DNA of 64,000 nt from Ectopseudomonas mendocina (GTDB lineage Bacteria; Pseudomonadota; Gammaproteobacteria; Pseudomonadales; Pseudomonadaceae): assembly GCF_007049795.1 (NCBI RefSeq), contig NZ_SCFY01000005.1:124001-188000 (forward strand), written 5' to 3'. The translations under genes were made by a program, and so were the position numbers. The number at the start of each line of letters is the position of its first letter. Position 1 is the stretch's first letter. Shown here piece by piece: positions 56,679-63,843 of the stretch. The notes beneath the pieces are model-generated. The model saw only the letters and a list, made by a program, of their open reading frames with translations, was not told the DNA's origin and searched no databases.

Positions 56679-58142
56679 TCAGTAGCGCTGGCCCTGATGA
56701 TGAATGCAGAAGTATTTGGTTTCGACGAAGGGCTCGAAGCCTTCCGTACCGCCCTCGCGTCCGAGGCCGGAGGCTTTCATGCCACCGAAGGGGATCGGGT
56801 GGCCGGTGAACTTGGTGCCGTTGACCGCGACCATGGCGTGGTCGAGGCGACGGATCAGCGGGTGGACGACATCCACGCGGTTGGAACAAATGTAGGCGGC
56901 CAGGCCGTATTCGGTGTCATTGGCCATGGCCACGGCTTCGTCCAGCGTGTCGAAGGCGCGCACGCCAGCGATGGGGGCGAAGTTCTCCTCGCGGTAGATG
57001 CGCATGCTGTCAGTGACGTCGGCCAGCAGCGTCGGCTGCCAGAACCAACCGCCCAGCGCATGCGGTTCGCCACCGGCCAGCAGGCGCGCGCCCTGTTCGA
57101 TGGCATCGGTAACCCGTGCGGCCGTCACGTCCAGCGCAGCCTGGTGCATCAGCGGACCGATCTGGTTGCGCGCGTCATGCCCAGGGCCGACGCGCAGGCC
57201 GCGCACGGCCTTGGCGAAGCGCTGTAGAAATTCTTCATAAATGGGGCGCTCGACCAGAATACGGTTGGCGGCGCAGCAGTCCTGGCCGGAGGTCTGGAAC
57301 TTGGCATCCAGCGCCACCTGCACGGCGTGATCTAGATCGGCATCGGCGCAAACGATCAACGGCGCATTGCCGCCCAGTTCCAGCGCCACCTTCTTCACAT
57401 CCTCAGCGGCCGCCTGTAGCACCAGCTTGCCGACGCGAGTCGAGCCGGTGAAGCTCACCGAGCGCACACGGGTGTCCTTCACCAGGGTTTCCATGGCCAT
57501 CTGCGGTTCACCCAATACCACGTTGAACACGCCGGCTGGCAAGCCGGCCTCCTCGGCCAGTTGCGCCAGGGCAAAGGCGGAATAGGGCGTCTCGTGCGCC
57601 GGTTTGACCACCACGGTACAGCCGGCGGCCAACGCCGCGGCGGCCTTGCGGGTGATCATCGCGCTGGGGAAATTCCACGGTGTGAGCAGGGCACAGACAC
57701 CGACCGGCTCTTTCACCGTACCGAGCTGGGCACCAGGGATATGGCTGGGAATGGTCTGGCCGTAGAGCCGGCGCGCCTCTTCGGCGAACCAGGGAATGAA
57801 GCTGGCGGCGTAGCGGATCTCGCCACGGGCTTCGGCCAGCGGCTTGCCCTGTTCCTGGCTGAGGATGCGCGCCAGGTCTTCCTGATGCTGCAGGATCAGC
57901 TCGGCCCAGCGCCGCAGCAGCGACGCGCGGGTTTCCAGGCTCTGCTCGCGCCAGTCGGCGAAAGCGCGCTGGGCGGCGTCCACTGCGGCTACGATCTGCT
58001 GCTCACCAAGCATCGGCACATGGCCGATCACGCTCTGGTCGGCCGGGTTGTGCACGGCAATGCTGGCGCCCTCGTCACTGTGCAGCCAGTGACCGTCGAC
58101 ATAGCACAGCGATTTGAACAGCAGGGGATGGTCGAGGGGCAT
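56679..58142 (-). CDS. doeC: NAD(P) aldehyde dehydrogenase, DoeC-like (ssd)
   Basis: A 487-residue aldehyde dehydrogenase of the succinate-semialdehyde group. Cofactor contacts LTPWNFPSAMITRKAAAALA, catalytic glutamate 255 in ALELGGNAPL and nucleophile cysteine 289 in FQTSGQDCCAANR. In the ectoine pathway the equivalent oxidises aspartate semialdehyde to aspartate. It lies 20 bases upstream of the aminotransferase gene. A palindrome stands 48 bases upstream of the ATG. Confidence 0.85.
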   Translation of the reverse strand: MPLDHPLLFKSLCYVDGHWLHSDEGASIAVHNPADQSVIGHVPMLGEQQIVAAVDAAQRAFADWREQSLETRASLLRRWAELILQHQEDLARILSQEQGKPLAEARGEIRYAASFIPWFAEEARRLYGQTIPSHIPGAQLGTVKEPVGVCALLTPWNFPSAMITRKAAAALAAGCTVVVKPAHETPYSAFALAQLAEEAGLPAGVFNVVLGEPQMAMETLVKDTRVRSVSFTGSTRVGKLVLQAAAEDVKKVALELGGNAPLIVCADADLDHAVQVALDAKFQTSGQDCCAANRILVERPIYEEFLQRFAKAVRGLRVGPGHDARNQIGPLMHQAALDVTAARVTDAIEQGARLLAGGEPHALGGWFWQPTLLADVTDSMRIYREENFAPIAGVRAFDTLDEAVAMANDTEYGLAAYICSNRVDVVHPLIRRLDHAMVAVNGTKFTGHPIPFGGMKASGLGREGGTEGFEPFVETKYFCIHHQGQRY

Positions 58143-58189
58143 GGCGGTGTCTCCGGGCCAATGGGCATGGGAGACATGCTAGGGAAGAG

Positions 58190-58213
58190 CGGCTTGGCAT
58201 TTTTTCCAAGCCG
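58190..58213. promoter_or_regulatory. Candidate operator upstream of the doeC-like gene
   Basis: CGGCTTGG and CCAAGCCG form a perfect 8-base inverted repeat around an AT-rich 8-base spacer (CATTTTTT). The position 48-71 bases before the ATG is right for a repressor or activator of the aldehyde dehydrogenase-aminotransferase pair. Confidence 0.5.
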
Positions 58214-58305
58214 GGCAGGCGTTACCGCAGTTTTTTCTGAAGGATCAGCCGGAACAGAAGATTTCTGGGGCGCCCGTCATGCCTTGACGGCGGCACTCGG
58301 GTAAA

Positions 58306-58340
58306 GCGCCTCCCACATACTTGGCCACCGTGGGAGGCGC
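58306..58340 (-). terminator. Hairpin after the yhhQ gene
   Basis: GCGCCTCCCA and TGGGAGGCGC pair perfectly (with C/G extension) 19 bases past the yhhQ stop. It resembles the short Pseudomonas palindromes with GGGAGG cores. It separates yhhQ from the doeC/doeD promoter. Confidence 0.65.
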
Positions 58341-58358
58341 GTCAGCGGCGAGTGAGCA

Positions 58359-59009
58359 TCACACCGTGGCAGTGCGCTGAGGCAAGGCCCGCACGATGGC
58401 ACTGAGCAGCATGCCGTACAACGGCACGAATAGGATCAGGCTGATGGCCAGCTTGATCACGTAGTCCACGGTGGCGATCTCTACCCAGTTGGCGGCCATG
58501 AACGGATCATCGCTGCGCCAGAAGGCCACCGAGAAGAACAGGAAGGTATCGAGCAGATTGCCGAAGATGGTCGAGGCCGTCGGCGCGACCCACCACTGGC
58601 GCATCTTGCGCAGGCGGTCGAACACCTGAATATCGAGCAACTGGCCGAAGGCGTAGGCCAGGAAGCTGGCCACGGCGATACGGAAGACGAACAGATTGAA
58701 TTCGCCCAGCGCCGCCAGACCGCCAAAAGCGCCTTCGTGGAACAGCACCGACACCACGTAGGAGGCCACCAGCGCCGGCAGCATCACGCGGGCAATCACC
58801 ACCCGCGCGGCATGCTTGCCGATCAGGCGCACGGTCAGGTCGGTGGCCAGGAAGATGAACGGGAAGCTGAACGCGCCCCAGGTGGTATGCCAGCCGAACA
58901 GGGTGATCGGCAGCTGCACCAGGTAGTTGCTGGCGATGATGATGAGGATATGGAAGGCGATCAGGCCGGCCAGCACGGGCCGACTGACCGACGCAGGAAT
59001 CAGGGTCAT
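58359..59009 (-). CDS. yhhQ: YhhQ-family queuosine-precursor transporter
   Basis: A 216-residue membrane protein with about six helices, COG1738/YhhQ type: LIAFHILIIIASNYLVQLPI, WGAFSFPFIFLATDLTVRL, LDIQVFDRLRK and TASTIFGNLLDTFLFFSVAF. It imports preQ0 or preQ1 for queuosine in tRNA. I choose ATG 59009 (MTLIPASVSRP) since AAAAAGGA lies 7 bases ahead of it; the ATG at 59027 has none. The leader carries a preQ1-I riboswitch candidate that overlaps this ribosome binding site, which independently supports the function. Confidence 0.9.
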   Translation of the reverse strand: MTLIPASVSRPVLAGLIAFHILIIIASNYLVQLPITLFGWHTTWGAFSFPFIFLATDLTVRLIGKHAARVVIARVMLPALVASYVVSVLFHEGAFGGLAALGEFNLFVFRIAVASFLAYAFGQLLDIQVFDRLRKMRQWWVAPTASTIFGNLLDTFLFFSVAFWRSDDPFMAANWVEIATVDYVIKLAISLILFVPLYGMLLSAIVRALPQRTATV

Positions 59010-59015
59010 GTCGAT

Positions 59016-59050
59016 GTCCTTTTTCATGGAGTGGGGTGAGGGAACCCACT
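59016..59050 (-). promoter_or_regulatory. Probable preQ1-I riboswitch in the yhhQ leader
   Basis: On the minus strand the RNA reads AGTGGG, a loop TTCCCTCAC, then CCCACT, then an A-rich tail CCATGAAAAAGGA. Stem P1 is 6 perfect pairs. The C directly before the second stem strand occupies the position of the preQ1-specificity cytosine. TTCC in the loop can pair with GGA of the tail to make the H-type pseudoknot, and that GGA is the ribosome binding site of yhhQ. Layout matches class I preQ1 aptamers such as the Thermoanaerobacter one. Ligand binding would hide the ribosome binding site. Confidence 0.65.
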
Positions 59051-59164
59051 GCCGCAGCCGACATGGCCGCGAGCGGCGCGCATTCTAGCGCATTGTTGAC
59101 CCGCGGGATAGGTTTTCCCGCAGATGACCAAACCGCTCGGATGGAAGGTCGCGCCGCCGCTGAC

Positions 59165-59671
59165 TCAGGCTTCCGGCACCACCCGCTTGGCCAGCTGGAA
59201 ATGCCGCTGCCAATACGAGTTGTTGAGGAAGTCGATACGCACGTTGGTGCCACGGCGCGGCGCGTGGACGAAGCGGCCCTCACCGATGTAGATGGCCACG
59301 TGATCCACCGAGCGGCTGCGAATGCGGAAGAACAGCAAATCGCCCGGCTGCAGGTCGCTGCGTTTCACCGAGGGCGCGTCCAGGCGCGACAGCGCGCGGG
59401 AGGTGCGCGGCAGGTCGAGGTCGTCCTGAGTCTTGAAGGCGTATTGCACCAGGCCGCTGCAATCGAAACCGTGGCGCAGGCTGGTACCACCCCAGCGGTA
59501 AGGCGTGCCCAACGCGCCCATGGCGCGGTCGATCACTTCGCTGGACGGTTTTGGCGCAACCGCTGGCGCGCTGGCAGGAAGGGTGTGGATACGAAAGGTG
59601 GCGGAGGCTTGGGTACAAATTCCCAGTAAAAGAGCGCCTCCCAGGCAAAGTGACATGAAGAACTTATTCAA
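59165..59671 (-). CDS. NlpC/P60-family exported peptidase
   Basis: About 168 residues. A signal peptide (FFMSLCLGGALLLGICTQA) precedes an NlpC/P60 cysteine-peptidase domain: catalytic cysteine in LRHGFDCSGLVQYAF, histidine in SVDHVAIYIGEGRFVHAPR, preceded by AMGALGTPYRWGG. It cuts peptidoglycan stem peptides. The start is uncertain: TTG at 59671 gives a normal basic N-terminus (NK), ATG at 59656 gives a shorter one, and longer frames to 59848 look untranslated. Confidence 0.85.
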   Translation of the reverse strand: MNKFFMSLCLGGALLLGICTQASATFRIHTLPASAPAVAPKPSSEVIDRAMGALGTPYRWGGTSLRHGFDCSGLVQYAFKTQDDLDLPRTSRALSRLDAPSVKRSDLQPGDLLFFRIRSRSVDHVAIYIGEGRFVHAPRRGTNVRIDFLNNSYWQRHFQLAKRVVPEA

Positions 59672-59935
59672 ACCCAGTGACCCTGGTGATTGGCCTTTGC
59701 GCGGAAGCCCTTCCGAATCAAGGCATTGCATCGGAAACGAGCCTCCTGCCCATCCCGGAGACGGACTGCCTGAAAAAGTCTTTGGTTCATTTCCAAGTAG
59801 ACGAGCCGACGAACGGTTTACCGCTGATGCCTTCGTATTCCCGACCAATCGCGTCCAATCACGACTCGGAGGTTGAGCCTCCGGCCCTCGGCCGTTAAGG
59901 TCGCGGAGCGACTCATCTTCGGAAAGGATTCACTC

Positions 59936-60862
59936 ATGACGCTCAAAGCCTTCCTGCTCGGCGCCTCGCTCCTGGCACTCGCCCACGGCGCCCAGGCGCA
60001 GACCGAAAACTCCAGCTGCTCCACGGTGACCCTGGCCGATCCCGGTTGGAGCGACATCGCCGTGACCAATGGCATCGCCAGCCTGCTGCTCGATGGCTTG
60101 GGCTACAAAGCGCAGACGCGCACCCTGGCCGTGCCGATCATCTTCGCCGGGCTGCAGAAAGGGCAGGTCGATGTGTTCCTCGGCAACTGGATGCCGGCCG
60201 GCCAGCACGACTACGACCGCTACGTGACCAGCGGGCAGATCGACAAGGTGGTGGAAAACCTCGGCGGCACCGAATACACCCTGGCCGTGCCGACCTACGC
60301 CCATGAAGCCGGCGTGAAGGACTTCAACGACCTCGCCAAATTCGCCGACAAGTTCGGCAAGAAGATCTACGGCATCGGCTCCGGCTCGCCGGCCAACGAC
60401 TACATCCGCCAGATGATCGCCGGCAACGAGTTCGGCCTCGGCGACTGGCAGCTGGTGGAATCCAGCGAGCAGGCGATGCTGGTACAGGTCGGCCGCGCGG
60501 TGAAGCGCGACGAGTTCGTGGTGTTCCTCGGCTGGACACCGCACCCGATGAACGTGCAGTTCGATATGCAGTACCTCAAGGGCGGCGAGAAATTCTTCGG
60601 CAGCACCGGCTCGGTCAACACCCTGGCGCGCAAGGGCTATGTGGCCGAATGCCCGAACGTGGGCAAGCTGCTAACCAACCTGAAGTTCACCCAGGAGATG
60701 GAGAACACCATCATGGACGACGTGCTCAACCGCAAGGTGGCCAATGCCACGGCGATCAGGAACTGGATCAAGGCCAACCCGCAGGTACTCGATGGCTGGC
60801 TGGAGGGTGTGAAAACACGCGATGGCGGCGACGGACTGGCAGCGGTGAAAGCGAAGCTCTAG
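59936..60862 (+). CDS. choX: Second ChoX-family osmolyte-binding protein
   Basis: A 308-residue periplasmic protein very similar to the one at 41688 (same lines DPGWSDIAVTNGIAS, FAGLQKGQVDVFLGNWMP, GTEYTLAVPTYA, FLGWTPHPMNVQ). Signal peptide to AQAQTE. The aromatic cage for quaternary amines is intact, so choline or a betaine is the likely ligand. It has no ABC partners nearby. It sits on the plus strand inside the minus-strand ectoine genes, its stop overlapping that of the AsnC gene by 4 bases. Confidence 0.9.
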   Translation: MTLKAFLLGASLLALAHGAQAQTENSSCSTVTLADPGWSDIAVTNGIASLLLDGLGYKAQTRTLAVPIIFAGLQKGQVDVFLGNWMPAGQHDYDRYVTSGQIDKVVENLGGTEYTLAVPTYAHEAGVKDFNDLAKFADKFGKKIYGIGSGSPANDYIRQMIAGNEFGLGDWQLVESSEQAMLVQVGRAVKRDEFVVFLGWTPHPMNVQFDMQYLKGGEKFFGSTGSVNTLARKGYVAECPNVGKLLTNLKFTQEMENTIMDDVLNRKVANATAIRNWIKANPQVLDGWLEGVKTRDGGDGLAAVKAKL

Positions 60863-61335
60863 TCGTCCAGCTCGGCGGGCGCACCCATGGTGTCCGCCTT
60901 GATGGTCTTGGTGACGATGTAGGTGAAATAGCGCTCGATGCCCAGGTCTTCCAGCAGCAGCTGGTCGATGAAGCGCTGGTAGTGGTCGATATCGCGGGCG
61001 CGGATCATCGCGATGTAGTCGACACCACCGCCGGTGGCGTAGCAGAAACCCACCTCCGGCGCCTCGCTCAGGCGCTGCTCGAAGCGGCGCATATCCTGCG
61101 CGGTGTGGCGGGCGAGGGTGATTTCCACCAGCACCTGCTGGCTGCGAAATAGCGCCGCCCAGTCGATCTGCGCGCGGTAGCCCTTGATCAACCCGGCACT
61201 TTCCAGTTTGCGCACCCGCTCCCACGCCGGCGTCACCGAGAGGTTGATCGCCTCGGCCAGGGCCGACTTGGTGATCCGCCCATCCTCGGAAAGGATACGC
61301 AGGATCTTCAGGTCATAGCGGTCGAGCTTGTGCAT
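60859..61335 (-). CDS. doeX: Lrp/AsnC-family regulator of ectoine genes (AsnR/DoeX)
   Basis: A 158-residue AsnC protein: N-terminal helix-turn-helix (LDRYDLKILRILSEDGRITK, LAEAINLSVTPAWERVRKLE) and C-terminal RAM ligand domain (VGFCYATGGGVDYIAMIRAR). In ectoine degraders a gene of this type follows eutD/eutE (doeA/doeB) and senses diaminobutyrate intermediates. Here it follows doeB, though 251 bases with a mobile element lie between. Confidence 0.88.
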   Translation of the reverse strand: MHKLDRYDLKILRILSEDGRITKSALAEAINLSVTPAWERVRKLESAGLIKGYRAQIDWAALFRSQQVLVEITLARHTAQDMRRFEQRLSEAPEVGFCYATGGGVDYIAMIRARDIDHYQRFIDQLLLEDLGIERYFTYIVTKTIKADTMGAPAELDD

Positions 61336-61378
61336 CGGCTTCTCGGTTGGCTAAGGGTTTAAAGATGTAAAGGCCAGA

Positions 61379-61580
61379 TCGCGGCTAAAGGGCACTTCTA
61401 AAAACTACCTGCGTTGCCATCGCTGCGTTAAAAACAGGCTCAAAATGCTCATTTACAGCGCGTAAACTGTGCTTTTTCGCCTGTTTTTGCCTTGCCCTGG
61501 CTGCCTCGCCTACGTTTTTAGAGATGCCCTAAAGCCCCTCCCACGAGACACTCAGACTGTGGGAGGGGCTTTAGCCGCGA
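61379..61580. repeat. Palindrome split by a mobile element
   Basis: TCGCGGCTAAAG at 61379-61390 and CCCCTCCCAC at 61535-61544 together are the left arm of a 22-base perfect inverted repeat whose right arm runs 61559-61580 (GTGGGAGGGG then CTTTAGCCGCGA). Removing 61391-61534 restores it. The remaining right part is still a strong hairpin, 61530-61573, downstream of doeB on the minus strand (stop at 61587), and may terminate that transcript. Confidence 0.85.
61391..61528. mobile_element. Palindromic MITE-like element, copy B
   Basis: A 138-base element with ends GGCACTTCTAAAAAC and GTTTTTAGAGATGCC (inverted, 13 of 15 matching). It is flanked by direct repeats CTAAAG at 61385-61390 and 61529-61534, a 6-base target duplication. 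Inner stems AAAAACAGGC/GCCTGTTTTT and TTTAC/GTAAA match copy A in position. No open reading frame: movement would need a transposase supplied in trans. Confidence 0.8.
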
Positions 61581-61586
61581 CCGTTT

Positions 61587-62591
61587 CTAGTCCACCACCT
61601 CGGCGATGACGGCGAGGGTATCACCACTTTTCACCAACCCCGGGAAATGCCGGGCAGCGAGCAGGCCGCTACGTTTTGCTCGGTATTCGGTGGCCGGCGC
61701 GCCAGTACGACGCGCACTGTGCACCCGCGCGATCACCTCGCCCTTCTCCACGGTATCACCGAGGTCGCGGCACATTTCCAGCAAACCATCGTCTTCGCTG
61801 GCGACGAAGCAGTCGCCGTCGGGCATATCCAGCATCACCGACTCGCCGGCCTCGATCTCACCCTGTAGCAGGCCGAAGTGGATCAGCAGGTTGCGGACGC
61901 CACGCTCGGCGATGGCCAGGCTTTTCGCCGTGCTGCTACCGCCGCCACCCAGTTCGGTGGTGACGAATACCTTACCCTGTTCCTCGGCCGCGGTGTCGTA
62001 CATGCCCACTGCGTCCAGTTCCAGCATGCGCATGCAGTAGGGCGCGGCGAAGGCACGCATGCCGGCGGCGCAGGCGGCGTCCTGGGCCTTGTCCGGCAGC
62101 ATGTGGCAGGCGGCGAAGGGCAGGAAGTCCAGGGTCTTGCCGCCGGAGTGAATGTCCAGCACCACATCGGCCATGGGCAACAGCGTGCGCTGGAAATAGT
62201 CGGCGATCTTCTGCGTCACCGAGCCATCCGGCTTGCCAGGAAAGCTGCGGTTGAGGTTGCCCTTGTCGATGGGCGAGGTGCGGGTGCCGGCCTGCACCGC
62301 CGGGGTGTTCATGAACGGTACGATGATCACCCGGCCAGTGACGTCCTCGGCGCGCAGGCGCTGGGCCAGCTTGCTCAACGCCAGCGGGCCTTCGTATTCG
62401 TCGCCGTGGTTGCCGCCGGTGAGCAGCGCGGTGGGGCCGCTGCCATTCTTCACCACGGTCACCGGGATCATCACCGCGCCCCAGGCCGAATCGTCTCGGG
62501 AGTAGGGCAGCTTGAGAAAGCCGTGCTGCACGCCGTCACGGTCGAAATCGACCGTGGGGCTGATGGGGTTGTCGCGCAGAACGTCGGTCAT
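61587..62591 (-). CDS. doeB: N-alpha-acetyl-L-2,4-diaminobutyrate deacetylase
   Basis: A 334-residue AstE/AspA-fold zinc deacylase (EutE). Zinc ligands are in LLTGGNHGDEYEGPLALSKL and VVLDIHSGGKTLDFLPFAA; TTELGGGGSSTAKSLA contains the later catalytic glutamate region. It removes acetate from the product of DoeA to yield diaminobutyrate. It starts 4 bases after doeA stops. Confidence 0.93.
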   Translation of the reverse strand: MTDVLRDNPISPTVDFDRDGVQHGFLKLPYSRDDSAWGAVMIPVTVVKNGSGPTALLTGGNHGDEYEGPLALSKLAQRLRAEDVTGRVIIVPFMNTPAVQAGTRTSPIDKGNLNRSFPGKPDGSVTQKIADYFQRTLLPMADVVLDIHSGGKTLDFLPFAACHMLPDKAQDAACAAGMRAFAAPYCMRMLELDAVGMYDTAAEEQGKVFVTTELGGGGSSTAKSLAIAERGVRNLLIHFGLLQGEIEAGESVMLDMPDGDCFVASEDDGLLEMCRDLGDTVEKGEVIARVHSARRTGAPATEYRAKRSGLLAARHFPGLVKSGDTLAVIAEVVD

Positions 62592-62595
62592 GGCA

Positions 62596-63786
62596 TCAGT
62601 CCTTCACGAACAGTTTGCGCGGCACGTCGCAGAAGGTTTCCACGCCGCTGTCGGTGATCAGGATCGACTCGGTGATTTCCAGGCCCCAGTCGTCCAGCCA
62701 CAGGCCGGGCATGAAGTGGAAGGTCATCCCCGGCTGCAGCACGCTCTCGTCGCTCGGGCGCAGGCTCATGGTGCGCTCGCCCCAGTCCGGCGGGTAACTG
62801 ATACCGATGGGGTAGCCGCAGCGGCTGTCCTTGTGGATGCCGAACTTCTCCAGCACCTTGAAGAAGGCGCGGGCGATATCGCCGGTGGTGTTGCCCGGTT
62901 TGGCCGCGTCCAAACCGGCGGCGATGCCTTCGACCACGGCCTTCTCGCCGTCGAGGAAATGCTGCGGCGGCTTGCCCAGGTAGATGGTACGCGACAGCGG
63001 GCAGTGATAGCGCTTGTAGCAGCCGGCGATCTCGAAGAAGGTGCCGGCGCCGCTGATCATCGGCGAGTCGTCCCAGGTCAGGTGCGGCGCGCTGGCATCG
63101 GCGCCGGTGGGCAGCAACGGGACGATGGCCGGATAGTCGCCGCCATGGCCGTCTGCACCAAGGATACCGGTGCGGTAGATCTCGGCGACCAGCTCGTTCT
63201 TGCGCAGGCCCGGCTCGATCTTGTCGAAGATCGCCGCATGCATCTGCTCGACGATCTTCGCCGCGACGCGCATGTAAGCAATCTCGGTGGGCGACTTGAT
63301 CGCCCGCTGCCAGTTGACCAAGGCGGTGGAGTCGACAAAACGCGCGTTGGGCAGATTGCGCTGCAGCGAGCCATAGGCGGCGGCGCTGAAGTAGTAGTTG
63401 TCCAGCTCGACGCCGATGGCGAGCTTATCCCAGCCACGCGCAGCGATGACTTCCTTGGACAGGTAGTCCATCGGGTGGCGCTCGGTGGACTGCACGTAGT
63501 GGTCGGGGTAGCCGACGATATTGCTCTGCTGCATGAACACCGTGCGCTTGGCGCCGTTGGCGTCCTGGCCGCGACCGTACCAGACCGGCTCGCCATCGAG
63601 CGCCAGCAGCACGCACTGGTGCACGTAGAACGACCAGCCGTCATAGCCGGTGAGCCAGGCCATGTTGGACGGGTCGGTGACGATCAGTAGCTCGATGCCC
63701 CTGGCCTGCATGGCGCTGCGCGTCTTGGCCAGGCGCTGGGCATATTCCTCCCGGCTGAAGGGGAGGTTGACGACGATTTCGGACAT
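62596..63786 (-). CDS. doeA: Ectoine hydrolase
   Basis: A 396-residue M24/creatinase-fold enzyme (EutD). The N-terminal domain (FSREEYAQRLAKTRSAMQ, TDPSNMAWLTGYDGWSFYVH) is followed by the pita-bread catalytic domain (AGTFFEIAGCYKRYHCPLSR, GYPIGISYPPDWGERTMSLR, WGLEITESILIT). It opens the ectoine ring to N-acetyl-diaminobutyrate. The pairing with DoeB and with a EutC-like gene upstream makes the identification firm. Confidence 0.95.
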   Translation of the reverse strand: MSEIVVNLPFSREEYAQRLAKTRSAMQARGIELLIVTDPSNMAWLTGYDGWSFYVHQCVLLALDGEPVWYGRGQDANGAKRTVFMQQSNIVGYPDHYVQSTERHPMDYLSKEVIAARGWDKLAIGVELDNYYFSAAAYGSLQRNLPNARFVDSTALVNWQRAIKSPTEIAYMRVAAKIVEQMHAAIFDKIEPGLRKNELVAEIYRTGILGADGHGGDYPAIVPLLPTGADASAPHLTWDDSPMISGAGTFFEIAGCYKRYHCPLSRTIYLGKPPQHFLDGEKAVVEGIAAGLDAAKPGNTTGDIARAFFKVLEKFGIHKDSRCGYPIGISYPPDWGERTMSLRPSDESVLQPGMTFHFMPGLWLDDWGLEITESILITDSGVETFCDVPRKLFVKD

Positions 63787-63843
63787 TGCGTTGCCCTCGT
63801 GATGGAACGGTTATTCAGGCGCGGCGTGCCGCGCCCGCAGGTT

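Noticed and set aside
56679..58142. Authentic GabD with doeD as GabT
   Set aside because: The pair could handle GABA, but the sequence context (ectoine genes, AsnC regulator) and the known ssd-atf order favour ectoine catabolism; GABA use cannot be fully excluded.
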